Assembly: GCF_037975245.1 (NCBI RefSeq)
Contig: NC_092578.1
Location: 13,314,321 to 13,378,320, forward strand
Reading direction: 5' to 3'
Length of the DNA: 64,000 nucleotides
Origin: Apostichopus japonicus
Taxonomy: Eukaryota > Echinodermata > Holothuroidea > Aspidochirotida > Stichopodidae
A model generated the notes under the pieces. The model saw only the letters and a program-made list of their open reading frames with translations, did not search any database and had not been told where the DNA came from. Every line of letters starts with the position of its first letter. Position 1 is the stretch's first letter. Positions 46,700-60,786 of the stretch are shown one piece after another. The position numbers and the translations under genes are program-made.

Positions 46700-48362
46700 T
46701 ATAATTTACCCTTACAGAACGATGTGAGATCTGTGTTGAACCATGCATACGGTATGATCTATGTATTTACCCATACAGTATAATGCTATGATGGTCTACA
46801 TATTGATGGTCTGTACATTAATACTCAAGATTACAGAATGATGTGAGATATGTGTTGAACCATACGGTATGATTAATGAATTTACCCATCCAGTATAATG
46901 CTATGATGGTCTATAATAATACCCTTACAGAATGATGTGAGATCTGTGTTTAGCCATGCATACGGTATGATCTATGTATTTACCCATACATTATGATGCT
47001 ATGATGGTCTACATATTGATGGTCTGTATATTAATACTCAAGATTACAGAATGATGTGAGATCTGTGTTGAACCATGCATACGGTATGATCTATGTATTT
47101 ACCCATACAGTATAATGCTATGATGGTCTATAATAATACCCTTACAGAATGATGTGAGATTTGTGTTTAGCCATGCATACGGTATGATCTATGTATTTAC
47201 CCATACATTATAATGCTATGATGGTCTACATATTGATGGTCTGTATATTAATACTCAAGATTACAGAATGATGTGAGATCTGTGTTGAACCATGCATACG
47301 GTATGATCTATGTATTTACCCATACAGTATAATACTCTGATGGTCTACATATTGATGGTCTGTATATTGATACTCAAGATAACAGAATGATGTGAGATCT
47401 GTGTTGAACCATGCATACGGTATGATCTATGTATTTACCCATACAGTATAATACTCTGATGGTCTACATATTGATGGTCTGTATATTGATACTCAAGATT
47501 ACAGAATGATGCGAGATCTGTGTTGAACCATACGGTATGATCTATGTATTTACCCATACAGTATAATACTCTGATGGTCTACGTATTGATGGTCTGTATA
47601 TTGATACTCAAGATAACAGAATGATGTGAGATCTGTGTTGAACCATGCATACGGTATGATCTATGTATTAACCCATACAGTATAATACTCTGATGGTCTA
47701 CATATTGATGGTCTGTATATTGATACTCAAGATTACAGAATGATGCGAGATCTGTGTTGAACCATACCGTATGATCTATGTATTTACCCATACAGTATAA
47801 TACTCTGATGGTCTACATATTGATGGTCTGTATATTGATACTCAAGATAACAGAATGATGTGAGATCTGTGTTGAACCATGCATACGGTATGATCTATGT
47901 ATTTACCCATACAGTATAATGCTATGATGGTCTACATATTGATGGTCTGTATATTGATACTCAAGATTACAGAATGATGCGAGATCTGTGTTGAACCATA
48001 CCGTATGATCTATGTATTTACCCATACAGTATAATACTCTGATGGTCTACATATTGATGGTCTGTATATTGATACTCAAGATAACAGAATGATGTGAGAT
48101 CTGTGTTGAACCATGCATACGGTATGATCTATGTATTTACCCATACAGTATAATACTATGATGGTCTATTGATGGTCTGTATATTGATACTCAAGATTAC
48201 AGAATGATGTGAGATCTGTGTTTAGCCATACAGTATGATGATCTATGTACATTATTTACCCATATGCCTATAGGTGATCTATGGTTATGTGCATTACCCA
48301 TACAGTATGATGATGTGAGATCTATGTGTTTACCCATACAGTATGATTATCTATGTATTTAC
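46700..48362. repeat. Satellite array, unit about 118 bp
   Basis: The landmark ACAGAATGATGTGAGATCTG recurs about 14 times, at spacings mostly of 113-124 bp with two shorter units of about 94 bp. From about 47381 two unit types alternate: one with AAGATAACAGAATGATGTGAG and CCATGCATACGG, the other with AAGATTACAGAATGATGCGAG and CCATACCG. This gives a higher-order period of about 235 bp. The array continues in degenerate form past the hAT insertion (49565 to about 49800). Frames in it are repeat artefacts. Confidence 0.92.
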
Positions 48363-49564
48363 TAGTGTTTACACGGGTCCAAAAATCGGGAACCGGGTAC
48401 CCGAGGGCCGTTACCCGTTGGGTATCCGGGTACCCGGAAAAAATTTGTTTACCCTCGTGTATCACGATTTTCAAGAAATTACATATTGGATGCTGTAATA
48501 AATGCATTATATTCTCTACTGACAATGTTTTCATGTTCAAATACGTAGGTGTAAGATAAGGTATAAAACCTCCCTCAATAATTTTTATTTGCTTCTGTTT
48601 CTTTCATTAACTTGTTAATAAAGTAATTATTTAATTATAATTAGCATTACTACTAACATCACATTGCCGCCGCTGCTTATGCTAGCTCGTGCACGTCTAT
48701 TGGATCAAACCATATAAATATCCAATTTAGCTCTTAAACAGTTTTTAATACTACTACTATCTATTATGCAGGTCCAGGGTTCGCATTAGCCGCGAGATTG
48801 CGCGATTCGCACAATTTGATCGCATTTGGAATAAACGATTAGTAAAAAGCCACTTGCGATTACTATTTTTTAGTTATCCCGTCTATAATCCATAATCATC
48901 GCGTAAAATTCCAGCCTTTCCTTCTTTGAAATAAATGAATGAATAAATAATAATTTCTTCCACATGGTAGCCTAACACCACACTAAGTCAATGAGAAATC
49001 TAGCTAAGCCTAACCATCTGTTTATTTGCTGGAGTTGTGACGCAGTTATAAGATATCCATGGAACACTTTCGTTATTGCTGTAACGATCGACCACATGGT
49101 TGCCTAACACCACACTAAGTCAATGGGGATAGTCTAGCCTAGCCATCTGTTTATTAGCTGAAATTGTGACGCAGTTATAAGATATCTATGGAAAGCTTTC
49201 GTTATTGCTGTTATCTTCGAACACATGGTAGCCTAACAACACACTAAGTCAATGGGAAATCAGCCTAACATTCGGTTTGCAATTTTTTTTTAAACAATCA
49301 CACTTTGCGTATGATTCGGGTAATAAATTAGGAACCGGGTAGTATCGCGAATAGCGGGCCCCTTCGTTATTGCCGTTATCTTCGACCACATTGTAGCCTA
49401 ACACCACACTAAGTCAATGGGAAATCTGCCTAACCGTCGGTTTGCCAATTTTTTTTTTTTTTTTTTAGATCACACTTTACTTAGGATTCGGGTAATAAAT
49501 AAGGAACCGGGTAGTATCGCGTCGGGCGGGTACCCGGGTACCCGGATAACCCATGCAAACACTA
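48363..49564. mobile_element. hAT-type element inserted in the satellite
   Basis: Perfect 8-bp target duplications GTATTTAC (48355-48362 and 49565-49572) flank termini TAGTGTTTACACGGGT and ACCCATGCAAACACTA. The 1202-bp element has ACCCG-rich ends (GGGTACCCG palindromes) and no transposase frame. Internally CACACTAAGTCAATG recurs four times (about 48981, 49113, 49242, 49407) within a 130-165-bp unit. Confidence 0.9.
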
Positions 49565-49572
49565 GTATTTAC

Positions 49573-51367
49573 CCATGCACTATGATCTATGACTATGTGC
49601 ATACAGTATCATGATGTGAAATCTGTGTTTACCCATACAGTATGATGGATGCTATGATCTATTATTTACCCGTGAGATAGAATGTTTGATCTGTGTATTA
49701 ATCAGCCGTATAAACATTGCATACAGTATGATGGATGCTATGATCTGTGTATTACCCATACAGTATGATTAATAATATTACCTAGGGTACACAGTACTAT
49801 GATGTGATACCTATTGTCACAATCTCTTTTAATATTGAACACCATCAACAAGGAGTGAGTATAGAGAGCTGCATACAGTATTGTAAAGATGATTGAATGA
49901 AACTGATAATTTGCTTCTCTTTTGTACATGTGACATGTACAGTATGAGGTTTTATATTATTTTTGTCCATTCACTAGATTCACTAAAGAATTTTCATCGT
50001 CAAATTGCTGTGGGATGTACAAAATAATTCAGAGCTATGCTTAGTTATTCCTCTGAACCTAAGCAGGTGGATCATGTGGGCTAATACCCTTCCTTGCAGC
50101 TACCAAAAACTGGACTCCTTATCACTACCTCTGGAAGGCAAATCATTCAATCGTTGCACTAATATTACGCTATTTCCAATCGTTTCCATAGAAATGTTAA
50201 ACAAAAAACAAACAAAAAAAACAACTAATCAAACCTGCCAATTACTCCATTTCAAAAGTATATTATGAGAATTAATACTTCCCATGATGTGAGCAAGAAA
50301 GTAGTGATATGAGTGAGTATGCACTACTAAATGGTACAAAACCTGGCACATGGTGTGTTTTGACAAAAAGAGAAGGTAGTGTGTTTGAATAGCTACACTG
50401 GAGGGTAGTCTAAACTCAAAGTTATGACATGTTGTGTCTCACTTGTCCACTGTATCCTGTTTACTAAAGATGATTGTGTGGAGTGATTTATATGAACTCA
50501 TTGTCTCTTTGGGAGGGAAGGAATGTCATAGGAGACTTCCCATGAACGCATTAAAATAAAAAATACAATTATGTTATTTATTGCTTGATGTGTCATATCA
50601 CATTAATGTTTTAATCACTGCAGTATTTATTAATGCACCAGGTAGTAAGTTATGAAAGCCTTTGTAAGGTTAGCAACTGAATCACTAACACATTAAATAG
50701 TTTCAATGAAAAAGTCAAATGGTTTATATGCTCTTTCAAGATGAATTAAAACTTACAGAAGCAGTAAAAAGAACTTTCAGGGAGTGTGAGATATTAAATT
50801 GGGATGTATTGTAGGTCAGTGGATGTTAGGGGTGAGGGAAATTATTTAAGGAGACGGAGGTTGTACCCAGTATGCAGAGAAAACTGAGAGGATGAAATAT
50901 GTTCAAGATAAACGAGAAGGGTAGGACCGTTGTAAGTACAGATACATGATACATTATATTTAGTATGATCTTCTCAAAGGTATAGTTAGAGTTTACAATA
51001 TGAGGGGGATGTTGAGGTCTTAGGGAGGTGTGAGGATGCACAGCCTTACGTCATAAATCAGTTTGACTTGAAAGTGTTGTATGACGTATAATATTCTTTT
51101 TCTTGTTTATATTTACAAGGTCCCTAGGGGGTGACTGACTGATTTTATGATATTGCCAGGGAGCTGCCACGAATATTGCTTTCGTCATTGTAACTTTTTT
51201 GTACTGTTTCTCTGTATTTTCTTAATGCCCGTCTCATTCCGTGGGTGAGGGGGGGGGTAGAGGTACAGGGAAGGATGTGAGAAGTCTTTTCTCCATATAT
51301 CATGTATTATCTCTTCACCATCTACGTCAGCTCCCGAAGATAAAGGTAGCCAGTATAGGCCCCACAT
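49573..51367. other. Intron, decayed satellite then no feature
   Basis: To about 49800 degenerate satellite units (ACCCATACAGTATGAT) continue. After that I see no exon or element; a G-run lies near 51250. Confidence 0.5.
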
Positions 51368-51592
51368 AATAGCATGCTATAATTGCTAGAAGTTTTCAAA
51401 AAAGTAATTTCCTGGAGGTCTTTGCTCTCCAAATTGTTCTCAGACATTTTTAAGGAACACACAAGATGACTGAATGTCTAAGTGAGGACAATTTCCTCGA
51501 AGGTTGTAATAAAAACAGTTCAAGAATCTTGATCAAAGGTGATCATAGTTGAATATCTAGCATATTTTGGGCCAATACAGCATACCTTTAAA
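51368..51592. repeat. Dispersed repeat C, copy 2
   Basis: Matches 44300-44525 closely in the same orientation; scattered transitions only. Confidence 0.75.
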
Positions 51593-54500
51593 CTAGTAAC
51601 ATAAATATGAAGGGCCGAATGAGACTAAACTGTTTGGTAGAGGGAATGACTACCACTGGTAAGAAGTTGGCACTGTGGGAAAGTTTAGGCTAAGATGTAA
51701 AAACAAACTTGGTTGTTTGAAATCGCAAGGTGAGAATTTGGAATGACAGATTGGGACTCCCAACCTTGAAGTCATTAAAGTAAGTTAAAGGTCGTGCAAA
51801 TGGCACACATGATATTTAAGTCTTTCTCAATCTGTTGGTGTATGCCTGATCAGTCCAGAGGTGCTGCCTAGTTGGTCCTTCTCCCCCCCTCCCCCTACCC
51901 CTCTCCCCATCAACTCTTTCCATCCTAAAAGGTAATTGCAATTTACCCCATTGCGCTTTATTATTGTTACTGATTCTCTTGTAGTCGCTGCTGCCAGATG
52001 ATTTCTCATAAATGACAGTACTGTACAATTTTTTCCCTTCCTCCAATCCACCCCCACCCCCCTCCCCTGCCCCTTGCCACCCTTTGTCTGATGCTATGAG
52101 TGTATGTATGACTCAATGCATACATTCTTTCTCTACTAGCCACTTTTGGAAACCATCAACTTAGTTTCACATGCTCATCCTTACCTGTATGTGACAAATC
52201 CAATTTCTATCACTGCAGGAACATTTTACATTGTAATCATAGCTGTTGAGAAAATAACTTTACACTGCGACTGTCACCATTATCCTGCTGCCCCTCAACC
52301 CATTACCCCTTCAACCAGGGTATGGTAGTTGTGAGAAGTTGAGTTCAGAGCTTACTGGCAATCTGTCATCTATAAGTATATTTTTGTGTTTGTGTGTTTT
52401 GTGAGGGGAATTCAAATCCATCCAGTGTTAAAGAAACCATCTCACTCCCTTCAGAGAGATCTGGTGGAATTTTAAAGGTATTGTTGGATCTCTCTTATCC
52501 TGGTGTGGGACACTTTTCTCAGGGATTTTATTGACCTCAGTTGACCTCTCTGTGTTAGGTGACATCCAAAGAGGAAGAAGATCCTCTGTGTGATGTGTGA
52601 GCTGTTCCCTTGTTACCTTTATTCTGGGATAATATCTGTGTCAACTTTGACAGGTTGCAGTAAACACAGAGAAGGGGACCTTATCTGGTTATCTATCCAC
52701 TTCCTGGTTATAGATGTCTATGAGGAGAGTGTCCTGTACCTGTTACTGGTAGGATAGAGATATATTTACTATACCTGCCAACATTCTCAATCTGGTGTTT
52801 AACATATCTCAATATAAATATAGGAAGTCAATGTCAAGTTTTGTCAACCTTTCTCAAGTGTTTGTCTTCTGGAGGAAGGATAAAGCTGATAAGCAGCAAA
52901 CATATCATTAAAGCAGCTTACTATGTAGTAGTGTTCAGCCTTCTGCAATATATATGAATGGTGGTAAGAGATGGGTGATATGCTCAGTGAACTGTCGTAA
53001 AAAAGATGGTAGAGATTTACTTTCCTTTGAATCAATTCAACCGGGCAGGGTTACAGGGGGACTGGGGAGGGGTGGAGGAATGGAGGTCAAGATAACCGAC
53101 AGAAAATATGATGCGATGTTTTAAATTTGATGCACTGTCGTGCACTCACAAGGGAGAGGAAGGGGGTGGTGGGTGATTGCAGAGAGAGGGAGAGGAGGGG
53201 GGGTTGAGGGAATTAAGAGAAAGCTAAATGATTGTAGTAAGGTCTGTTTATGTTGATAATTTACTTGTGTGGAATCTGTGGATCAGGTTTCATGGATACA
53301 AATCATGAGATGATCAAATATGGTACTTAGTTTTAGTAATATACACACACACTACAGCAATTTTTATTTGTGCTAAGCTAAGTACATGAAGTTGATTTGT
53401 CCCCTCCCCCTCCCCGGGCTACTGTAAGATTCTTTTAGACTGTTTAGAGACTTGGGGCTTGTTATGTAGGACCATCGTGGAACTGTACAGTATGCTTGTT
53501 GCATCATCACAAATATTGCAACTGTCCTCTGCTGACTTTCCGCCTTGGTGAAATGATTCTTATAAACTGACCTATATGTCAGTATCTTGTAATGGAGTTT
53601 GTTCATTATCAACAGCAGCAAGTTATTAAATAGAAAGTTTATTGATCAGCAGAAGTACATTAAAATAAGACCTCCCTGTCTCAAGAGTTCCGAATGATAC
53701 AGTGTACTTTCTAATTATGTTATTTTTATTGCCTGAAGTGGATACTTAGCCATTCAATATTCTACTTATAATTTATAAAAAATAATACAAAATCTGATAA
53801 TCATAAATGTTGAAAGTTACCTCAAAGTGGCAACAATTGATCCCAATCTATGCAATTGTATATATTGTTAACTTTGTTAGTATATAGACTTGAGTGAATA
53901 GAGTGGAAAGTGAGTACACCGTGACAAATCTGGTGAAAGCTAGCATGATTATGAGTAATTTATACCTTCCACACAATGTCTGCGTTGTACTTGATTTAAT
54001 ACCCAGTTTATTGGTCCCAGGGAGAGTTTTATTCATTTTAATTGTATCAAGTTTGGGGGGAAAATGATAAAAACAGGGGCCAATCAATTTTACCCTTGTG
54101 GTTGATACTTGTGTCAGCAGGTTTCACCACAAGAAGTGTGTCATTGGTCTTACCAGACAGTAGTTTATGTCTGTGTGAGTATTAACTGAACAGTAGGACC
54201 ACCAAAGTTAGTTCAATGTACAGCAGCAATCTAAGTTCTGAATTTAGGACTGGAGTATTAGGACTATGTTAGACTTACCTTGGGGAGGTGTGGTGGGGAA
54301 GGGGCTGGAAAAAGATACAAGGGGTGTGTGTGTGTGTGGTGGGGGGGGGGTAAGAATAGCCAGGGGAATGACATCATGTGGTGTTGTACTTAATTGCTTT
54401 ATCACCAATTAAGTTTCATTTAGCCAATAGCCATGTCTTAAGTACATTTGTAGGAGAATTTATATTAACACTACACAGTTTATCCTCACCAGTTGTTACT

Positions 54501-56882
54501 TTCCCAAAATAGCATCTTTAATCAGTTCTTAGTTTTGAAAGGCTGTATTTGAAAGCTTCACCAGTTTGATTGAACCGATTATTCTGTAAAAGGATTTAAA
54601 AAGTGGCCAAAGTTATATGAAATAGTAATAAGGTAGTAATATAATAAGTGAGGTAGTTATAAGTAAGGTAGTTATATTAATAAGATAATGTTTTAGAAAG
54701 CACAGAATACAAACACAAAAGTGATAAAGCAACATAAAAAAGAGTTAAATAATTCCCAAAGAATGTTGTTCGGCTATTGCAGTATTGAATGAGTCCATGT
54801 TGTGTTGGTTGTAGTACGTAGATCTCCCTCTACTGTGTCTGAAGTTATACAGTACTTAGTGCAGTTCATTTCAGTATAAGAAATGTATTATATGATTAGA
54901 TGTCAGTATATCAGTATATCTTGTTGCTGGTCATATTTAATGCAAGCTGAAAGTTCACCTTTCAATTATACAGAAAGTTATAGGTTTTAATTGTTTTAGG
55001 GTTACGCCTTGTACATGGTATGATGTATTCTGTATCGCATCACAAAATGTTATAATGCAAAATGAGCAAATTGCTACACAGGTGCAAAGATGTAGTAACC
55101 GTAGTATTTGTAAAGGAACTTTCAGAGTGTGCAAAACTGCTGTACAAAACGTGAGTACTAATTATGATGCCCTGGGTTATCTCATCGTGTTGCCACTATT
55201 TGGTTGTACATTATCTGGGCTATATATTTGCCTACAAATGTGTGACTCTATATAGTTTGTTAATTGCACACTTTCTGAGAGAATCACGTTACAGTAATAC
55301 CCTAATAGGCCTCCAAGGTACTCTCTCTCTTTCTACCAAAGTGAAGATTTATAGAGGCTACTTGAAATCAGTTGTTTGCATACTTGTCAGTGAGTCCTAT
55401 TGTCCAGAAAGTTTCCTTTTCTTACCACCACAATCAGGAGTCAGAAGAATTAAGTTGCCTATTATGTGTACAAATACATTAGAATGGACTCTGGTTGAAG
55501 AGATTTTAGTTTATGGTGATGCTATAAGTATCTATCTATAACTGTAGAATCAGAAAGGATTCTAGTTTCAGTAGGATTAAAATGTGAGAGACATGATTCA
55601 CAAAGACAGAAGCTGGGATACTTTTAGGAGACCTGCATTACCTCTAAGTTTAAAGGAGAGTTTATTCCTACTGCAGAGTTGAGAAGGTACAAGGAAATAT
55701 CTGTAAGCCAAATCTTTAGTTTCTTTTGTGGAGGAATATTAACGTCTTCGTGGTCCTATGTTCCTGGTGACGTGTTATGAGCTACTGTCAGAGGTAGGGA
55801 TATTCCTAACCATCTCTGAGGACTTTGTAGCTCCACCGTGAGAATTTTTTTTGTTTTTGATCTGCAGTACAAACTGTGCATCATGCTTCCCACACTACCC
55901 TAAAATGTCTTTCCTAGTTAAATATAGAATATGCAAGGTATTCATAGTCATACATGACTCATCAAGTATTAATTTACAATAATAATTAAACGAAAATTTC
56001 TAAACCTAATTACACACAGTATTGATGAATCCTTGTATCATTTGTACGTTACATTGTTACCTGAGACATTACTAAGTCAGTTCAGGGGAAAAGTAATTTT
56101 TCATTCCTTTGGTGTCCAAAACGCTTTAACCTACTTTGTTCTGGTATACTTCAGTAGTGCAGTACAAATGTTATATATATATGTACTGCAGGTTATATGT
56201 AGTGGGTTGAGCCACATAACCGACCAATATTCACATAACATTCTCCTCTGCACCATCCCAACACATATCAAGCTGACATGAGACGATTTATTGATTTGTT
56301 TCTGAGGCAACATGCATGGGGGCCATTAATTGAATCAATTTGTTATTCAAGAAATGTTTATAACTGTACTTAGAGGATTGAACTTGCTGCTTGCCAGAAC
56401 TCGACACTGTGTGGGGTCCCTTTGTGTTATAAATCTCTATCGCTTAAAAATTCCTGTTTCCCTATATAGTGTTTGACATAATATATACAACACTGTGAAA
56501 AAGTAAATTTGTTGATTGTACAAATTTCCGTATTGTTTCCACTGGAGTTTGGAAGAATAGGCTTGCAGGTTATATTGTTTAGCATTTAAAGAGGACTGAT
56601 TCATATCTTACTTAAATTGTAATTAATTACTGGTTCTACTGCCTGACACAAAATACACCAATTGTGACTTTTAATCTTGATAGTATTAATGAAAGCGTCG
56701 AAACATTCCCGAATTAATTCTCGTGAATGACAAAATTGTGAGCTTTTATTTGGGGGTCACAGAATAAGATTAACAGATAAACCTGTACAAAATATTGCTG
56801 CAATAATTGCAAGCGACCTGGTACCCTCTTGTTTGTCAGTTCACTAGGTTGAGAATTAGCTTACAGTGACTATAAAATGAAG
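51593..56882. other. Intron, no supportable gene
   Basis: C-rich tracts at 51882-51905 and 52045-52080, G-rich tracts at 53040-53080 and 53145-53210, a GT/G run at about 54327-54351, and GTAGTTATA repeats at 54640-54680. The overlapping + frames at 55055-55541 show no recognisable domain. Confidence 0.45.
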
Positions 56883-57290
56883 CAAACAGAACCATTGCTT
56901 TTTTTTTTCTTCTTTTTTTAAACTCTATTTTAAGAGGGTAGCTCGTTTAGCAATAGCTAATCTTCCACGAGGCCCTCTAATAAGACATATAATAATATAA
57001 AATGTATGAAAATTTCATAAATATAAAAAATAAGGTGTAACCTTATTGCTTAATAAAATAGTTAAAACGTGTACAGAGTAAAGAAAATTAAGAAATTTGA
57101 TAAAAATAAAAGTACGGTAGACCTAAACAATATCAGATACTAGGCGTTTATAATGGTTAAGATTTCTTGTTGATTTTACTCTTTGATCTAGTTTGTTCCA
57201 GTCTTTTGCGGCAATGCATGAAAAACGGTTAATTGATGATAAATATATTTTGTGGAAGAACTGTCTTGCTGCCCCTTTTCCATTATGTTA
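56883..57290 (-). mobile_element. LINE 3' end (CR1/L2-like), 5' truncated
   Basis: On the - strand, 57286-57123 encodes the last codons of a non-LTR reverse transcriptase ORF: ARQFFHKIYLSSINRFSCIA, then KDWNKLDQRVKSTRNLNHYK and RLVSDIV before TAG at 57123. The W-N-x-L motif followed by a short helix is typical of the C-terminal segment of CR1/L2/Daphne-type ORF2. A 3' UTR (GAGGGCCTCGTGG... to CCCTCTTAAAATAG) and an A-rich tail (T-run on + at 56899-56920) follow. 5' truncation is usual for LINE insertions. Confidence 0.75.
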
Positions 57291-57576
57291 ATAACAGCAT
57301 GAACCCCAATTCAAGGTTCTCACAAAGCTATGAATATCATTAACATAAATAGTTCAGGTTTGTCCGTCCCTGTCAGAAGAAACTTTGCTAAAAAAAGCAT
57401 ATCATCAGTTTTGAAAAGTAAGGTAGGTATATTTCTAGCAACTTAATTATTTTTAATGTTACGATTTTGGGGTCAGTTGATACCTTGTTAGTAAATGACA
57501 AGTCAAGATTTTATCCTTCAAGGCCATCAAAAATCAAGTACAATAAACTTTCCTCTTCTTTTGCTCAAAATGATAG

Positions 57577-57764
57577 GTGTGAAAAGAGGGCTTCGAGTCA
57601 CAAAGGCCTACTCGGTCAACGACCACGAAGACCAAAAATCATCTTCATCGCCGACGGAGAGTAGTAGAGATAAGCAGAAGCTACGTGCTCCTCAGGATAC
57701 TTTTGATCGGCGTCATACGGTAGGGGGCGCTCTAACTACAGTCCAAGAAGAAGAAGACTTAGAG
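57577..57764 (+). CDS. Second coding exon of host gene
   Basis: The acceptor (TTTCCTCTTCTTTTGCTC tract, AG at 57575-57576) and the donor GAG|GTAAAG at 57765 bound 188 bp. Entered after the one base left by the 16429 exon it is open: GVKRGLRVTKAYSVNDHEDQ, then a Ser run (KSSSSPTESS), DTFDRRHTVGGAL and an acidic end (VQEEEDLE). It ends in phase 0. R-R-H-T is a basophilic kinase site. GC content and CpG use exceed the neighbouring intron. The two overlapping frames over the same bases are shadows. Joined with the first exon it gives a 122-residue disordered N-terminus; the family is not recognised. Confidence 0.55.
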
Positions 57765-59609
57765 GTAAAGTATCTTCATTATCTTTAAGTTTGCACGATT
57801 CAATTTGAAAATAGGAGATTGACTCCTGGTATATATACGCTCTGATATTTGATACAATTAGTCTAGAATTATCAGCTTGTTGTTAATGTTATGGCTGTTT
57901 AAGCTTGCTTTATTTCTCGTTCCTTTACAATCCATTGTGATAATCATTATCGTTATACTCTAGTAGTTTTGGAATCCATCAAAAGCCAGTAGCACACCCA
58001 TGCCACTGCAGCACTGTACAACAAAAAAGATAACAATCTCATGTAAAAGCATTTCACCTGCTCGTTCAACCTTGGAATTTGTCTATTCAATCAGTAACAA
58101 AAGAAAAAAACCAAAATAACCAAATCAAAATCTTTTCCAAGGATTCTCATCTGCACAAATGCTATTTTCAGCACTAACCGCACAGCTACTGGCACATGGT
58201 AGTTTGATGCATAAATGCCAAAAAAAAAAAAAAAAATCCATAGTACAATTTTACACCTTTCCATCCTAAAGTTCAAGAATGCCATCCAGGTATGGAAAAC
58301 ATGTGTGAAAATAGTGTGACAATGAATAAGAACGGAGATTACTTCTATTGAAGTTAAATGAACCATTATCTCTCTAAACATCATTTGTGGCCACAAGAGA
58401 GGATCCAAAGCAAAAATTTGTTTTGTAATTGTACTAAAGTGTGACGACCTCAATTTTGAGAGTTCTAGGTAAATTTGACAGCTACATTGTATTTACTGTA
58501 TTCTGTTTTTGCTGGGTCTTTCATGGGATAAATTGATTAGAACTTGAAGAGCTGGAGATATTCAGGAACGAGACCATGAACAGTGGCAAGGTTATTAGCA
58601 GAGGAAATTTAGAGTAAGGTAATTACTATTTTACAAAGATGAAATGTTGCTTCAGTTCAGAGTGGTCAAGGATGATGGTAAAGGAGGAATTATTGTAGAA
58701 TAACAGAAGTTACCATAAGTGTATCTGATGTTATAATTTATGGTATTATAAGACTCTTTTTGTGGTTTTTGTGGTAATTTTTTTATTTATATGGTAATTA
58801 GTTTGGATTTACTGTAGCTTTAACTGTTGCATAAATTTCTCCCAATCCTCTTTCACTCATAAACCTCACTCATAATCCCTCAACGCTCCTCACCCCTTCC
58901 CCATCCCCTGCCCTGAAATAGTGTTGTCTATTGAGGTTCTTGAGGAGTTGGTCCCATCATCCTATTGGCAGTTTCATTGATTATCTAAATTACTTAATAA
59001 CATTTAACCCATTAAATATTACTTTGGGTTGAGAAGAGGGAAGGGATACTAAATACTTAGCAGTTGTCATCAAATTACCAGCACTAGATTATTCAAAACA
59101 AGTACTACCTAACCACACATGTATATATGCAAGTATCCACAGCTCCACTATGCTACACAGTACTTCCATTGCAGACTTCTTCCTTCCATGGAGCACCAGG
59201 GAGGTAAATGACCACTCTCAGTGTGAGAATTACACCCAGAATATTGTACAGTAACTGTGTGAGATATGATGCTATATACTACCATTGTAACTGGTACCTG
59301 CTCACTGCCTACTGATGATGATATTGTCAAAGTTAATATTCAGACCATAAAACTGTCAGCAACAAATGTTCCATATTAATCATCCTCTGCTCCCTGACCT
59401 CCATAATAAATTTTCTGAAACCTTTCTACCCTTTAACCCATTCCCTTACAACTAAGAAGGATTTTCTGCTGATATGGGGCATGCTTTAAAGGGATAGATT
59501 AGACTGCATATAAACCAATCCAACTGATGAAACATTAGGATCTAATTGGTTATTAATTTTTATCAGTGGTACAGCTGAATAATCTACTCTGCATATATAT
59601 CTAAACATG
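57765..59609. other. Intron, nothing recognisable
   Basis: An A-run of 18 lies at about 58219-58236. No exon is supported. Confidence 0.5.
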
Positions 59610-60036
59610 TTTAAAGGAACATGCAAGATTTCAGATCCAGTTCTGCTGAAAGGCCTACTTTTTTGTTGTTTAATAAGTGGTGCAGCTAGCAAACATATTT
59701 CTCATCATTGACTTAATCTAAAATTGTGCAAGCTATGAATCTTTCTGAGATCTGAATCTTGCATCTATTGTATCAAAAAACCAGAATAGGAAGTCAACTC
59801 AATAGTATACTAAATGAAACAACATATGAGGGCATTAACCCATTTTTTTTATTTTTTATTATATTATTGTCATCTTTAATGAGGGTAGTCCTGCTCAGTG
59901 CAGAAGCACTGCTTTCAGAGGAGCCCTCAAGATTCTGTCCATTGTGTCAACTCCAGCAGAGGGGTAGGGGACAGGAATGGCAGAGTAGTAGCAGGAGGGT
60001 ATATATATATTAGTCAAATGCAGTATGCTCCTTTAA
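59610..60036. mobile_element. Possible TTAA MITE with short ends
   Basis: TTAAAGGAACATGC near 59610 and GTATGCTCCTTTAA near 60023-60036 form an imperfect inverted pair (AGGARCATRC). A second inverted pair (ATGCAAGATTTCAGATC and GATCTGAATCTTGCAT) lies between. Weak. Confidence 0.3.
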
Positions 60037-60786
60037 AACGGCTGCTTTAAAGGAGAGATAAGAAGAAGATTCAAGATGTCCATTTGTCATTGTCTTAAGT
60101 TGATTGTTTAGACTGTGTTTACACTTATCTTGAGTTTGTCAAAACAGGAAGATTTGTGTCATCGACATTCTAGACAAACAAACCTCAAACATTTCACAAT
60201 TTTTCATGGTGGGATTTTGTTTTTACCGAAATTAATGTTCATCACTTCATCTCATGTAAAGAGGGATCTGAATATGCAACAAAGGAATTGGGATCACAAG
60301 GCAAAAGAAAGCTTTATGAATTTGTCTCAGGATTATATAAACTTTGGAGGACAATGAACAATGTGTTTGTGTGGATAGAATGTGGACTTGAACATTGGAA
60401 AGCTGCCCAACTGTTGTGGGACAGACACTGTATTTTCATATAAATATCAGTTGCCATGTGAAGTAGCAGGATTTGTAGGTAACAGAAATTGTCCCCAGTC
60501 ATGCATTATTGTTGCAACAAATGTTTCTAAATAAACACATCAACAGTTCATATAGTCAACTAAATTACCACACAACACAATCTTTATTTGAACAGAGATG
60601 TTACTGCCATAAGCTGATCAGTAAGGTCAGGCTGCATTAATTCTTAACCTTTTACATGACAGTTTGCTCTGCGATACGGGATAAATTATTCCTTGAATGT
60701 AAAAGGAACATTTGTCTCCATCACTAAAATCTTTCAGAAAATTGTACATTTTTGTGCAGCTTTGGGGTTAATATAAATGTACTACT

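Noticed and set aside
46700-48362. Regularly spaced repeats suggestive of a CRISPR array
   Set aside because: The spacers are repeated too, the unit is a 118-bp satellite, and the genome is eukaryotic.
55055-55541. Overlapping + frames of 66 and 125 codons with hydrophobic stretches
   Set aside because: No recognisable motif, frames overlap each other, and there are no splice signals of quality.
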